DNA of 64,000 nucleotides from Pyrrhosoma nymphula. Lineage: Eukaryota > Arthropoda > Insecta > Odonata > Coenagrionidae. The notes under the pieces were generated by a model that was given only the letters and a program-made list of their open reading frames with translations, did not search any database and was not told the origin of the DNA. Below, piece by piece: positions 1 through 12,128 of the stretch. Position 1 is the stretch's first letter, and every line of letters starts with the position of its first letter. The stretch is from assembly GCA_963573305.1 (NCBI GenBank), contig OY754329.1:136263422-136327421 (forward strand), read 5' to 3'. The translations under genes and the position numbers were made by a program.

Positions 1-869
1 AGGTGTGGCTGCATCTTTCCAAAGCCACGCAAACTATTTGCTCCTAAATTGTCTTTACAAAGACAAGACTACTGGGGGGGTAGCGCTGTCCGATGTACAG
101 CATGGAATTTACGAAGCTCGTGCATGCGCAAAACTGCATTTTCTACTTGATGAGGAGAATCCCTCCAAATTCTTGCTGGCTGTGAGCTCGCCAGCACACG
201 CCGCATGCCTACCCCTCGTATGAAGGGTAGTCGGGGAGTTCTGAAGACTTCTCCGTGTTCAACGATTGAGTGAAGCAAGCACACTCAGGTTGTATTCAGA
301 AAGGATCCTCGGGATCCTAGGTGTCTTATTTTCAAATATTTAATGTGCTACAGCTCTTCAGCACACAAGAACCAACCGCCACTGCATAAAGTTTAAGTTT
401 GACTGCCATCGAATCAACGGTATTTGCGTAGTAATCCCCGAAAGTTGGACATAGCTTCTTGCGGGCCAAAAATGGATTCTTTTTTTCCTTTTATCCCAAG
501 AAACTAACTCTTATTATAGGTTTTAAAAAGTTTTCTTGTAGTCGATTAACGTGGAATGAAAGAAGCTAAATGTTGATGTCAATTTCATAAAAATCAGCTG
601 AGACGTTTTAGAGATATTAAGTCTCAAACTTAGGGTCGCATACTTCCTGTGCCAACAGTAGTAAGCCTTTGATGTGTGTAATTGCCATGTTTCGAGTGAT
701 TTTGAGTTCCTCATTAAGGTTTTTTATTAATCATTTTATTACGAACTTCGTTTAATATTTAAAAAAAGCATGGTATCTTCTGCTACTTAACGACTTCTAA
801 CCAGGCCAATTTACCGATCTCAACCCTCTCAGGTTGGCCAGCTTTTACTAACATTCCATTAAATCCAAA
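1..869. other. No gene recognised
   Basis: Short open frames exist on both strands (for example 5-223), but none has a recognisable domain or shows conservation to another part of the window. I see no RNA gene and no clear repeat boundary. Confidence 0.5.
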
Positions 870-1662
870 TAATTTAAAATGCTTGGATTTATTTTCCGTC
901 ACTGCAAAAACTTTAACAGAATTGGACCATTTAAGCTGCTATTTAATTCATTGGTTAGGTCACTGTGTGAATACTGCTCCACAGTGTGGTCTCCATATTA
1001 TAAACTTCACATCGATTTAATTGGAAGTGTGCAAAGGAAATTTGTTCGCAAAATTGCTTATAAATTCAATTTTTATAGAACTCCTTATAGCTATCATGAA
1101 ACCCTTCCCTTACTAAATCTTCCCTCTTTACGTAATCATCGGAAAGTTAATAACATAATATTCCTTTACAAATTAATGAATAATATGATTGATTCTTCAG
1201 ATCTATTAAGTTCCATAAACATCAGAGTCCCACAACATAACACAAGGTTCGACCCACTTTTTGATATCAGATACCATGCAAATAATTATGCCTACTACTC
1301 ACCCATTACTCAGATTTTGAGAGATGCCAATAGCTGTGACAACATTGACCTATTTTACATCTCATTATCCTCTCTCAAAAATGTACTAACAAAACTACCA
1401 GAAGATTGTGAGACATTACATTTCTAGTAAAGTCACCTGTTTTTGTCTGCTAAATGTCACCTGTTAATTGATTTCATTATTGAAATTGTTGAATCCTTCA
1501 TACTCTGCCTGTTGATTTTTACCTCAATTCTTTGTATAATTTTATGTATTCAGTTTTTTTGTATTTCAATGCAACTATTCTTATATCTATATATGACAAC
1601 TAATTATTTAAATCTTGTATTTATACATGCAAAAGGGCTCTGCCCGTGAATAAATAAATAAA
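870..1662 (+). mobile_element. 5'-truncated non-LTR retrotransposon, 3' end only
   Basis: This fragment holds the C-terminal end of a reverse transcriptase frame (879-1427), about 200 bases of 3' untranslated sequence and a terminal AATAAATAAATAAA run ending near 1662. A 3' fragment with a short A-rich repeat tail and no 5' part is the usual result of abortive target-primed reverse transcription. The sequence before about 870 has no RT frame, so the 5' break is near there. No target duplication was resolved. Jockey- or CR1-like affinity is an inference from the protein style. Confidence 0.75.
879..1427 (+). pseudogene. Non-LTR reverse transcriptase C-terminal fragment
   Basis: The 182-residue open frame starts LGFIFRHC and contains LVRSLCEYCSTVWSPYY and the following QRKFVRK, the typical thumb/post-RT segment of jockey-like LINE ORF2 proteins. 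The catalytic palm (YxDD) and the endonuclease lie upstream in a complete element and are missing here, so the product cannot be active. The frame has no internal stop, which suggests fairly recent truncation. The ATG at 879 is an internal methionine of the former polyprotein, not a true start. It has no functional neighbours; the 5S-derived SINE follows 190 bases downstream. Confidence 0.75.
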
Positions 1663-1852
1663 TTCCGGCACATGCGCTCCTTGAAAGTAGGCAACCATCC
1701 TTCCAACTCCATATCTTTCGTAATTCTAGTCTTTTTTTTTGGGTAAGGTTGCCACTTACGTAAGTATGGATTATGCAAGTCGAGGTATACGTAACTTGGG
1801 GATTGCCTGTAGTTGAAATTTCTGTTACTATTGGTGCTGTATAGGGGCAAGG

Positions 1853-1937
1853 GCCTAGCCACGTTGAAACACCGGTTCCCATCAGAACACCGAAGTTAAG
1901 CAACGTTGGGCCCGGACAGTGGTTGGATGGGTGACCC
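1853..1937 (+). ncRNA. 5S rRNA-derived head with internal pol III promoter
   Basis: The first roughly 85 bases follow the 5' two thirds of eukaryotic 5S rRNA, including ACACCGGTTC, the A-box-like GAAGTTAAGCAAC and the C-box-like GGATGGGTGACC. The match stops after the C box. The last roughly 35 bases of a true 5S gene (CCTGGGAA...) and a T-run terminator are absent, so this is a SINE promoter head and not a working ribosomal gene. The internal control regions look intact by eye, so transcription by RNA polymerase III is plausible. Confidence 0.75.
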
Positions 1938-2212
1938 TCCTCCATACCTCAACCAGGCATGGATGGAGAGATGATACTCCCTCCATACCTATACCGGCAG
2001 GCCTGAGAGGCCAGGCCAAACCGGGCCGGTTGGAGGGAGGACATCCTCTATACCTGGTACTGGGGTGAGGCAGGGGGAGGCCAATCCTCCATACCTCTAC
2101 CAAGGTGCTCTTGTCCCCTGTCTGCAAGTGGCAGACAGGCATGGGGTTGGCACAATGGACCAAGAAAGGTCTAAGTGCCCGGGCTCCTGACGAAGGCCCC
2201 CCAACAACAATC
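1853..2212 (+). mobile_element. 5S rRNA-headed SINE (SINE3-like)
   Basis: The element opens with a 5S rRNA-like head (1853-1937) and continues with an unrelated body rich in CCATACCT motifs (1938-2140). It ends in a tail, GCACAATGGACC..GGTCTAAGTGCCC, that also occurs at the 3' end of LINE C on the opposite strand (positions 22985-22940). A pol III head, unrelated body and LINE-shared tail is the classic SINE layout, and 5S heads define the SINE3 class. The right end is placed after CAACAACAATC by comparison with LINE C, whose 3' end also finishes in AATC. I could not define a target duplication. Confidence 0.75.
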
Positions 2213-4974
2213 TAAGTGGTGCTGTATACTATTCCCACCACATTCAAATTCTTCCTTAAAATTGGTCCTATTGCTGCTCTGTTTCGATTTTATCCGCATA
2301 TATGTACAAGACAAAGTCAAAATTTTTTTACAAAGGATGATATGCATGAGTAATGGACTTAAGAAGTGAATTTTATATTTTGAAAGTACGTTGTGGTGCA
2401 AATTGCAGGAAAACTGAAAAATGCAGTCTAAATTCGGGGTTCTGCATTCGTTGGAAACAGGAAATTGAATCGGACTTAGCAAAAGTAGTGTAAATTGCAG
2501 GGAAACGTAATTTCCGGTTACGCAAATATGAGGTTTCACGAAAGTAGCATTAATCACTAGCGTCAAAAAGTGACATTTTTACTCTGCCGGCATATGTGAT
2601 AAAACCCATAATTCGAATATGGTTTGCTCTAAAAATGTAACAAGAACTGATTTGTAATCTGCATATAAGCACCTTACTATGTAAAAAATATTTAAAAAAT
2701 TAAAAATGTGTCCGCAACCACCTCTGGTTGATTTCTGGTGGGATGACTCTTTCACTAAGTGAGCAGAACCATTTTGGGCACTTTCTGTGTGTGTGCTGGT
2801 TTAGTGCTTTTAGTACCTTGCCTTAATGAGGCACTGGAGGGCATATTTGGTCTTAATCAATTAATTATATGCACCTAAAATTATATTTCAGGTCCTATTT
2901 TGTACACTCAAGCTAAGGATGATGGTATATTTGTTTTTCCTCAGATAGTGTGTGAACAGGTTATTGCTAGCCACTCCCAAGTCATTATAACCTTTAGAAT
3001 TAGTCAGTAAAATCAAAAAGAATGAGCATCAGAATCCCAGGTTCGTTGAGTGCCCTTATTCTTTTTGTGGGAGCATTAGAGCACATCTGACGAAACATGA
3101 TTTTATCTTCCAAAGCCTTGTTTCACATTGTGAAGAAATTTTTTCATTGAGAGGTCGAGGTGTGCAAGAAATGCAGGAATTTTTATTGATTAAAATACAG
3201 GGGAATTAGTTGCTTCTTCAAAATGTTAAAAATGAATAGAGGTGGTAGGATTGAAGTTGTTTTAGTACAGTTCTGTTAAAAAAAATTGTACCGCCGTAAA
3301 TTTTTAAGTAACGATTTTTCGATGATGTGGCAACGTGGCCAAACCATGCCCCTCTGAGATGGGGAGCAACAACCTTTCCAAGCGGAACGAGAGCCCTCCC
3401 TCCTCATAGCTGGGGGAGTTGAACCACCCACGGAAGGAAATTTTTGACCTGCGAAAAGGATTATTTCCGAGGGGAGGGGTAAGGTTTCTTTTCTTGTGAT
3501 GTGTGAGTATGAAGAAAAGGGAGATCTGCGGGGGACAATAAACTCTCCGAGCAAAACAACGGCCCTCCTTCCGAACTCACTTGACGAGAGGGAACCTCCA
3601 CCCGAAGGACGATTTTGAACTGCTAAGGGATTTCTGAGGGGATGGGTTGGATTCCAGACTCCCGTTTGGTTATGTGTAAGCGAAAATGAGTAGATGAACG
3701 ATCCGTCTGTCGGCCAAAGTCACCCGATATCTCTCGTAATAGAAAGCTACCGTGTAGAAGCCAGGACTCAAATATCCATTGAAAGTCTCCATCTGAGTAC
3801 GGGGAATAATCCCGCTGCAAATGACATATCTTCCATTATTTTTTCTCTAGAAAAGGCTATTACTGTGAATCGTCGCTCGAAGTGATCAAATCGTGTCGAA
3901 GAGAATTTGACGTATTTCATTTAAATTTATTCAAATAATTCTATTACTTGAAAACATCATGACTTTCTTGGTATTTCTGCTTGTTTCGACATTCTTTTAT
4001 ATGTTATAAGCCACATCTATGACGCTTAAGACAGATTTATAAAATATAAAACTCATAATGCAGCAGAAAGCATTTTGATGTCATAAAGGTTTTTATGCTT
4101 TACAGGAGCTAATTTATTGAAACAGAAAGGAAAAGAAGCCTTTAAATAGCCACTGTAGTGAAATTAGATCTGTAAATATGTTTCCACCTAATATCAACAG
4201 TTTCGTGTTCACGACAATTATTTTATGCCATTTATTGCTCCATTTTTTCAACGCCTAGCTTATGTGAAATGGCGTGAAATTAAGCCTTAACTCTATTCTT
4301 TTTTTTATAACGCGGCTTAATTATTTTCATTTTTATGATTCGTCCATGTAAAGGACCCTGGCATGATTTGAATTACATGGCTCAGGGTTTAGATTTTGGA
4401 AGGGCGTTGGTACTTCTTTCTTACAGCGAATATTTTCGTGAGAATGCGGGGCTCAGAAAATCGGAGGGACGTGCGGATGGAAATAATGCAGGTTTTGTAC
4501 TGATACTATCGTGTTTGTGACAGTGAGCGTTTTGTTATTCAATTTTGAAATTCAATTAAGAGCGAGTATAATCCGTGAACCAAAGATATCATAAAAATAT
4601 AATATGAAGATCATTAAGCAGGCTGATATTTTGAATGTGTCCACCTTCCACATTCTGGAATCCTATGAGTGCGGCCATTTTTTATCCCTTTCCTTAGTTT
4701 ACAATTCATTACGGGGACAGTTCCTAATAGAAAATGTTTGAAGAGAAGATAGAATTGTGTTCGGCTATCGCAATATTTTTTTCATGCTAGGGAGCTGATT
4801 AATACCTAATGAATTGACAAATCCAAAATAAAGATCACTTTGCTCAATAACATTGATATCTCATTAGGCTTGCTTTATCCCCAATACTCTTCTAGTCCAA
4901 GTCTACGTCTGAAGGCAACAATATTCATATATTTTCGAGGAAAACACTTCATATCTTGACTGCTTAAACTAAGT
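2213..4974. other. Long non-coding stretch with one GC-richer repeat block
   Basis: No protein family was recognised. At 3340-3700 there is a GC-richer block that looks like two diverged tandem copies (about 3378-3520 and 3547-3692). Both run from a CCCTCC-type segment through GAAGGA..ATTTTGA..TGC to a GTGTGAG- or GTGTAAGC-like end. The rest is AT-rich sequence without clear structure. Confidence 0.4.
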
Positions 4975-5376
4975 TTAGTTGATATCCATGATTGACTGAG
5001 AGTTTTGTCTCCGAGCTCCTAATAATTTCAAACGCCTCATACCTCTCGAAGAAAACGAGGCAAGGTCACCAACCACCCCCATGCCCAAACAGATGATACT
5101 TATCTCCTCTATGCTTGCAGTGGCGTGCTTACCAATGAATTCTTCCAGTTTTGAAGCATAGTCTAATAACTTGGCTGGGTTTTTCATTATATCGCGCACT
5201 GTGGAGATGCCAATGCCAGAGCCCACCGCTATATTAGCCACTGGGTCTTCCTTGGATGCCCTGTCTTCAGCTTCTCCGAAATGTCTGTTACACAACGTGC
5301 TTTCTATATTTGAAGAATTGGACATTTTCAACCATTTGTATAACCAAAGAAAACTTGGCAAATATAAAACGCCCAC
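4975..5376 (-). pseudogene. pogo/Tigger-like transposase fragment (HTH region)
   Basis: The frame includes VANIAVGSGIGISTVRDI followed by MKNPAKLLDYASKLE. This resembles the Psq/CENP-B-type helix-turn-helix of pogo/Tigger transposases, where a variable 'A..ygvs.sTv.dI.knk.kil.fas' motif recurs. Only the first DNA-binding helix-turn-helix is visible; no DDE domain follows in any frame nearby. The frame ends at a stop inside unrelated sequence, so it is a scrap. Another Tigger fragment lies at 59.7-62.1 kb, but the two do not obviously belong to one copy. The family call rests on a short motif. Confidence 0.5.
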
Positions 5377-6491
5377 GGAAGCCCAAGTCGCGCGAACACA
5401 GAACAGTGATTCAGAGCACTCAGGTTAATTGCTTGACGACGAATGGGGTGTGATTCAGCATATTTTCCATATCGCCGTCAGTTTGTGATATACTAAGCTT
5501 TCAGTTCTAAAGAGTAAGGTTTTTTGTCAGGTGGAGTAATAATGTGGAGGTTGTGGAGAATGATACCGAAGAAAATAGTACCACAGTTAACTATCAATCT
5601 ACTCTATATCAATCCTTAAGTTTACGAGGATGACGATTTACCTTCTCCCAGGAAATGCATTTGCTTTAAATGACTGCAATTCGCCTATCCAGTTCTTAGC
5701 GATAATTCATCGCTCATTGAAGTTAGTGAATGAATCATTAACTCATTCCCAAGTCTCTTTTCACTTTGACGATTTGTGCTTTAGAGTTCTGTTCTGCCAA
5801 AAATTACTCGTACGAAATAAATGTTTTATTTTTATCTTTCTATGCGTAATCTTTTTGCAGTCATTTTGCGTTGTGGGTGTTGAAGATAAGTTGAACACCA
5901 TTTCATCTAATGACATCCTTATCTACAGACTTCAACAAGCTAAAAAGATGGAATCTATAAAATTGACTCCATGGCTAAAACATAGAATCTCATGTAATGA
6001 CTTTGTAGTTGAAATGTGATTATCGAGTCACTTTTCGGGATTTCGGGAATTTCATCCACATAAAGAAGTGTGAAAGAGAAACTTGGACATCGCTGAGATG
6101 TTCCAGATCTAATATTTAACATTTCATTAAATAGTTCTTTCCATGCTCTGACTTGCTACTAATTTTCTGATGATGGCACGACTTCATGGTAAAACTATGA
6201 AAATCTTCTCTCTCTATTTCAAAGTGGTCTTGCATAATTGTCAGCATGATGGAAGTATGTAACACGAAAATAAAATAAGGTTATAGTTTTTAGGCGTAAC
6301 TTTGTGGAATTTACTCAAGTTGGCCCAGTTAATGATTGCGTAACTTTCCACTAGACAATTACGCTGTGGAATCGCCGCCATATTGGAATTATTCCGTGTG
6401 GAATTAAACAATGCAAGTTTTTAAGGCCTAATTCCGATCCGCGCAGAATTTTTAATTCCATGCGGATCGGAATAATTTCACATGCCAAAAG
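5377..6491. other. Upstream flank of the Harbinger transposase gene
   Basis: No gene was recognised. From about 6290 the sequence becomes rich in GCGTAACTTT and GGAATT/ATTCC motifs, including an inverted pair ATTCCGATCCGC / GCGGATCGGAAT (about 6430-6472). A similar motif-rich block lies at 13470-13640 beyond the partner gene. This may be the subterminal region of the element, but exact ends were not resolved. An open frame at 5630-6019 has one hydrophobic stretch and no family match. Confidence 0.35.
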
Positions 6492-9400
6492 GTGGTGAAA
6501 TTGAGTACGGAATCTTCTAAGATGGCTGCTCGATTTGTGGCTGCATTACTCCTCGCAGAGGAAATAGAGGAAGAGAGACGGAGAAACATAATATTATGTA
6601 GGAGGACACTCAGGGATACTATGAATCCCTTCGACATCTCCGAAGACGAATTCATTCGTTTATATCGTCTGCCTCAGGAAGGTGCAAGATTTTTAATTGA
6701 AGCCTTAATACCGCATTTACAACCACCTATTAGACGAACAAGAATCCCAAATTATATCTGGGTTAGTATAATCTCTTATTTTGAAGGATATCTAAACTTA
6801 CCGTTTCAATGATGGATTACATAGATTAGTTTAAGAATGTCAAGCATTTGAAAAGCCCTACAAATAGGAGAAGCTCAAAAGAGGGTTGAATAAATTAACT
6901 CAAATGTGTTGTTACTAAAGAAGTGCTAACAAAACATCTTTATCTTGTAAAGTCATTCATTTTTCCTGTGAGAGAAATCGCTGATGAACGTTTCAAAACA
7001 GAAGGCAAATTAATTTTAAATAATAAGAATTGCATAAAGGTTAATATTCATATTAGTGTGGATAGTATGTTACATTTTTTTGGGAATAGGAGATGACAGT
7101 ATTAAATTGAAACGTACATATGAAGAATTATCTGTTACCTCTTTTTTTGTACGTCAGATTCTTTGTAGTATCAATTTTTATGCGAGTGGAAGTTACCAGC
7201 GGAGAGTTGGCCAAGATTATCTGCACTGCATGAACCAGACAGAAGTCTGCAAAAGTATCAGTGCAGTATGTCAGGCTATCAATGATGCCCCTAGTAGCAG
7301 AGGAAGGTGTCACAACGTTGTGACAACGTTACAATGGGAAAAGGTACAAGTGCACACAACGTTGACGTTGGTTGTTGTAACGTTGCATGCACGTTGCCTC
7401 AACATCCAAATTTCCCAAAAAACCACGTTGCTGCAACGTTATCAGTGCACATCGATGCAACGTTAAGAGTGAAACATTTTAAGCAGCGTTAAAAAATTTC
7501 CCTAGCTTTAGCCATCAATGAAATTATCCCATAATTAACATTAATGTTGATAATTTGTCAACAGACAGTTCTTTCTTAGTTACTCAGGTAAAACTTTCTC
7601 CCTTTAAACTCCCTTGCCCTCTCCACTGGCTCTTCCCTGCCCTCTTAAAATAAAAAAGGGAATCCACGTCTTTAGTACTATGCATGTTATTATCGTGCGA
7701 TGGAATAAGAATGTACATTGTATTATCCTACCTATTATCTAGCTGACTACTTTGTATCTATCTAATTATGGTAAGTTCTACGGCTCTAAGCGCACATCCT
7801 TGCCCCGGAGTTATACATCTTGCGTCTTGAAAGTGGTATATATGTGGCCACTCCCGTGGATTAATGTGACTTTGAGAACTAATTTTTAAATTGCGATTAC
7901 AAGATTATAATTAGAGGAAATGCCATCCAATCACGATGACAGTTATCAGGCATTAATTTATTGCAACCGATATTGCCACGTGGTATGAATGTAAATGCAA
8001 TATTACTGAGAATAAACAAGAATTTATCCAATTCCCACATGTTTGTTCACATTCACATTCACAAGCAGACAACTAACTAGTAGAATAAATTATTCAAAAT
8101 GAAATAAATATTTACACGTGAAGACAATGTTCAATGCATGAATGCAAAAGTTCCGCAGTTTGCCAACCCCTGTTGTATAATTATAGATAAAGTATAATTT
8201 AAATCATAGCTGACGTCAACGTTGCATGCTCGTTGATTCAACGTCGACTGATAATGTTGTGCTTGGACGTTGATGCAACGTTGTGGCAACGTGCAGGTTG
8301 TCTTGTAACCTTGTGCACGTTGATGCAACGTTGTGACAACGTCCTCTGCTACTAGGGGCACTACTAATGACGTGGGTAAATTTTCCCACCTCGGATAGGC
8401 AAAGGCATGTGGTCAAGGCAAGGTAATATGAAAAAGTGTTAGGAAAACAACTTAGTTACAATAGCAAAATTTGTAAATATATAGCACTCAATGATGAGAG
8501 TATTTACTGATACCTGCATTACTCTCTATTGATTTTATTAACTCAAAATCACAAATGGTAATCAACTGCATACATCAAGTATAACATTTTTAAATTTTTT
8601 GTATTTAAAATATCACTTCAAGGTTCATGGAGAAAACAAGATTCCCTGAGATAGTGGGAGCTGTGGATGGAACACACATTGCAATTGTTCCTCCTAGCAG
8701 GGAGCGTGAACATATTCTCTTAAACAGAAAACATTTTCACAGCAAGAATGTTCTAGTTGTAAGTTTGAAGGAATATCATATCCTATATGCTGTCTAGCAT
8801 AAGTAATAACAGATACTTGCAAGGCTCTTTGTATGAATAACATTAATTATATATATTATTTTGTGGCAGGCATGTACTTATGATTTGAAGATAATTGCAA
8901 TAAATGCCCAGCATGGAGGACGATCCCATGATTCCCATGTATGGAGAATTTCAAGATTGAGGGAATACATGATGTACACTTATTGGATGGGTGGTGCAAG
9001 CAGTTGGCTGATTGGTAGGTGTTAACTAGGGTTATCATAATGCCCTTTTTTCCTTCAGTCAATCCTAATTATTCATCGTTAGTATGAAGTATTATAATAT
9101 AAAATGTATATAGATAAGATTAGTATAAAATATAAAATATTTTAGGGGACTCAGGATACCCACAAGAGCCTTGGCTCATGACTCCAGTCCATAATCCCCC
9201 CGAAGGGAGTCCTGAATCGAGATATAATGCGAGGCACATTCAGTCGAGGAATTGCATTGAAAGGTGCATTGGGGTGTGGAAGGGATGGTTTCGGTGCCTA
9301 AAACGAGATCGCACCTTACACTATTCCCCTGAGAAAGCAGGTCAGTTTTCAATAATTTTTGTGATGAAGGACTATCTTATGAGCAAATTAGTAATGTCTC

Positions 9401-9595
9401 TTGATTACAATTTCAGGTAAAATTATAAACAGTTGTGCTGTCTTGCACAACATGGCCCTGCATTACAGGGTTCCTTTTCCCCAACTTGTTGTTGAAGAGG
9501 ATGTCAATGGTTTTGGCAATAATAACATAAATGTAATTCCTGTGGTAGATGGGAATGATATACGAAGGCGATTGATTGCCCATCATTTTGCATGA
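6492..9595 (+). pseudogene. HARBI1-like PIF/Harbinger transposase, 7 exons, disrupted
   Basis: This DDE transposase gene has exons 6492-6761, 7158-7287, about 8366-8422, 8623-8758, 8870-9014, 9146-9340 and 9417-9595. All other introns are GT..AG and the phases join correctly. Exon 1 carries the NPFDISEDEF..RLYRLPQEG N-terminal helix region and exon 2 the ASGSYQRRVGQD helix-turn-helix. Exon 4 has the first catalytic Asp (VGAVDGTHI), exon 6 the second (GDSGYP) and the Glu (IERCIGVWKG), and exon 7 ends KIINSCAVLHN...HHFA. All three catalytic residues are present. The product would cut and paste the Harbinger element in the nucleus with the Myb/SANT partner on the other strand. A 1.07-kb transposon (7286-8360) sits at the exon 2/3 boundary and breaks the gene. 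Confidence 0.85.
7286..8360. mobile_element. Non-autonomous DNA transposon with AACGTT arrays
   Basis: The ends are inverted copies of TGCCCCTAGTAGCAGAGGA. Each end continues into about 150-180 bases crowded with CAACGTTG/AACGTT palindromes in both orientations (7310-7485 and 8215-8345), while the middle (7500-8200) is AT-rich without an open frame. Terminal inverted repeats, no coding capacity and insertion inside another transposon's transposase gene indicate a MITE-like element mobilised in trans. The target duplication is unclear: AATGATG precedes the left end and AATGACG lies just beyond the right end, but they are not symmetrically placed. Superfamily is unassigned. Confidence 0.75.
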
Positions 9596-10155
9596 ATATG
9601 GCACATGGTGGCATTCATATAATTACTTTAAATTATCATTAAATTAACAATTTAAACTTCCAGAAAATAAATAATGAAATTAAAACACTATTACCTTAAC
9701 AATTTTAATTTCCATTCCATGATTGCCTCAATATTGAGAGTTTGACTATCAAAATATTTTTATGATGATATATATGGATTAATAAATTATGTTATTTATT
9801 ATATAGAATCGTTAAAATCCCATTAAGATTTATAATATTTGTATCCTGAATTGGCTAGTTATTTGATGGATGAAGCAAAACTCAACGCATCGAAGATAAT
9901 AAAGAATTTATATGCTATTAATTTCTGTCATCTATGGAGGGAGAGTTACATGGTGAGGTTCTGGGGAAAACTACCAGGAGAACTTGGGCCCATCTACAAA
10001 GCTCTTAGAAACAAGTTTTAGACAGACATAATTAGGTGATACTCAAAAGTTTATCAGTATATAAAACATTTATTCAAAAAAATCAATTACATTTTTAAAA
10101 AGTAAAAACAAAAACAAATTAATCTAAAATTAAACAATTGTTTGAAATAAATTAT
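9596..10155. other. Gap between the two convergent Harbinger genes
   Basis: This AT-rich sequence separates the two convergent 3' ends. A 60-residue frame at 9839-10021 has no recognised domain. Nothing else is supported. Confidence 0.5.
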
Positions 10156-12128
10156 TTATCTCTTATTAATTATATCAATACATTCAATTAGAGCACATGT
10201 GGCCCTAGCTAGGACATCTGTCCTTCTTTTGTAAGCTTTTAGCTTCTCTTCTTTATTAATTTTTAAAAGTAAAAGTTTCTCTTTTTTTATTGACAATCTT
10301 TCCTCTTCAACCTTTAACCGCTTCTCCTCCAAGGTTAACCTTCTCTCTTCCACATTCACAAAACCCTGGGCAAACTCAGCTACAGGCCCCCCCTTTCTTT
10401 TGTTTGCTGCACTTGAGGTCTCTGGGGTTTCTCAATGGTGCTAGTACTTTTGTTCAATGCAGTATCCTGTTTAAGGAATCATTACAACATTTAAGATAAT
10501 AAAATTAAATACGTCATTAGAATCTAAATTTTTACATAAAAATATTGCAGCAAATATTGTTAAAATAAAATTAATTGCTATGAAATAATGTCAGGAATCC
10601 TGAGCAAAGATGTAAAGAAGAGTTTAAGTACAAAGTTTGAAAATTGATTCACTAAAATATGCCCTAAGAAGATAGGATAAGAAGAAATTGACGGCATTTG
10701 AGATTTGGGTATGTAGGATGGAGAAAGAAAAAAGGATTGAGAAAAAGATGAATGTAGAGGTGCTGAAGATCGTGACTAGGAGAGGAGGCTGCTGTAAGAA
10801 AGAAATAGGATGTGCAGAGTTAGATGTATAAAGATATAAAGGGGAAGGGATGTTCTAAAGAGAAGTTTTGAAAAAAGGATACATTAAAACCAGTAAGAGA
10901 AAGGGAATATTAGATGGGATGATGCAAGGCAGAGACAATGTGTGGCTAAGCAGAGAGACAGAGTGATTAGGTATGTCTCGAAGAAATAATATTAAAGTGT
11001 ATTTACAAATATAAATTTAAATAAACATTTAATAGAAATTGAATATTTTACATTAACATAAATTCCTCTACGATTAAAAGTATTAGGAAATTTACCTGTG
11101 GCATTATCAGTTCATTCTCTAAAACCAACTCGGAATTACCCACTTCTATTTCTATGCATGGTATCTGAAGAACAAATAACAAGGATTTTAGTTAGAGGAT
11201 ATAGGATTATAAGAATGCAATGCAGCAATAATAGCATGGCAGAGTAAAGAATGAAGGGTTGTTTCCCACACCATCTTGCATTTTTTACGCTGATTCAATT
11301 TTTTAATATATACTTACGGGGATGTCATCGAGTGGTAGCAATGGACTAGCTTCCTCCAAGGAAGTGTCCCCCTCAACAGCCTCAATGGTCATGAGGGCAA
11401 GCACCCTCTCCTCATGAGGCGTCAAGTTTGATGTTAGAGGTGGCCCACCACCAGTCCCTGCAGCATGCCCCTTTGCCTTTGAGTATTTTTTCTTAGTGTA
11501 GCTTTTTAGATCTGCCCATGTCTGGTTACAAAAGTTGGGAAGATTAATTTCTTGTTCATTCACAGTATCTCTATTTTATAATATAATTAATATTTAGCCA
11601 ATCAAAATTACCTTTTGCCATTTATGTACTGGCTTGGTAGGGCCACTCCCATCAGCATTCAAAATGCTTGTTAAATTTTCCCACATCCGTCCACTATGGA
11701 TCCGCGCTGTAGGACCTATTAGTCTTCCATTAGCAAAATCTTTGTGTTCCTCCATGTAGCCTATCAACTGAGAGATTTGCCCATGTGATACTTTAGTATC
11801 CCTTTTAGAAAAAAAATGTTGACATTCTTATCTAAGGACAAGGAATAATGTATACAAAAAAAAATCAGAGACCTTATTGCCAAGTATATATTCACATTCC
11901 AAAAATTAAATGTGTAAGCTTACCTAGCCATTGTGGTAGATGATTTCTTATACCTGGATATATAGACAATCTTTTGGTTCGAGGAAACCGGCTTTCCGAC
12001 ACTAGAATTGACTTCCTTCTCTGCTGCTATGTAGTCGACTAACCTCGAGGAGCGCAATCCAAGGGGCAAAATTATAAATCCCCTTCTTCTTCCCTTCTTT
12101 AATTAATTTCAGATTAGCGCTGGACATC
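10156..12128 (-). pseudogene. Myb/SANT-like DNA-binding partner protein of Harbinger
   Basis: The gene is read from 12128 leftward. Exons visible: about 12128-11936 (start ATG, frame-broken, with LVDYIAAEKEV), 11804-11612 (GQISQLIGYMEEHKDFANG ... LNADGSGPTKPVHKWQK), 11521-11318 (TWADLKSYTKKK, then ATGTGGGPP and LTPHEERVLALM), 11164-11096 and 10490-10156. The last exon is a charged Glu/Lys/Leu coiled coil (EERRLTLEEKRLKVEEERL). This is the Myb/SANT-like second protein typical of Harbinger elements, which helps the transposase reach the nucleus and bind element ends. It is convergent with the HARBI1 gene. The first exon is out of frame with itself, and a G7 run near 10390 shifts the last exon, so the copy is probably dead. 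Confidence 0.75.

Noticed and set aside
1853..1937. Functional 5S rRNA gene
   Set aside because: The 3' third of 5S and a T-run terminator are missing, and the sequence continues into a SINE body.
5630..6019. Possible host membrane or secreted protein
   Set aside because: One hydrophobic stretch in the middle of a 129-codon frame, no family match, no exon signals and no conserved neighbours.
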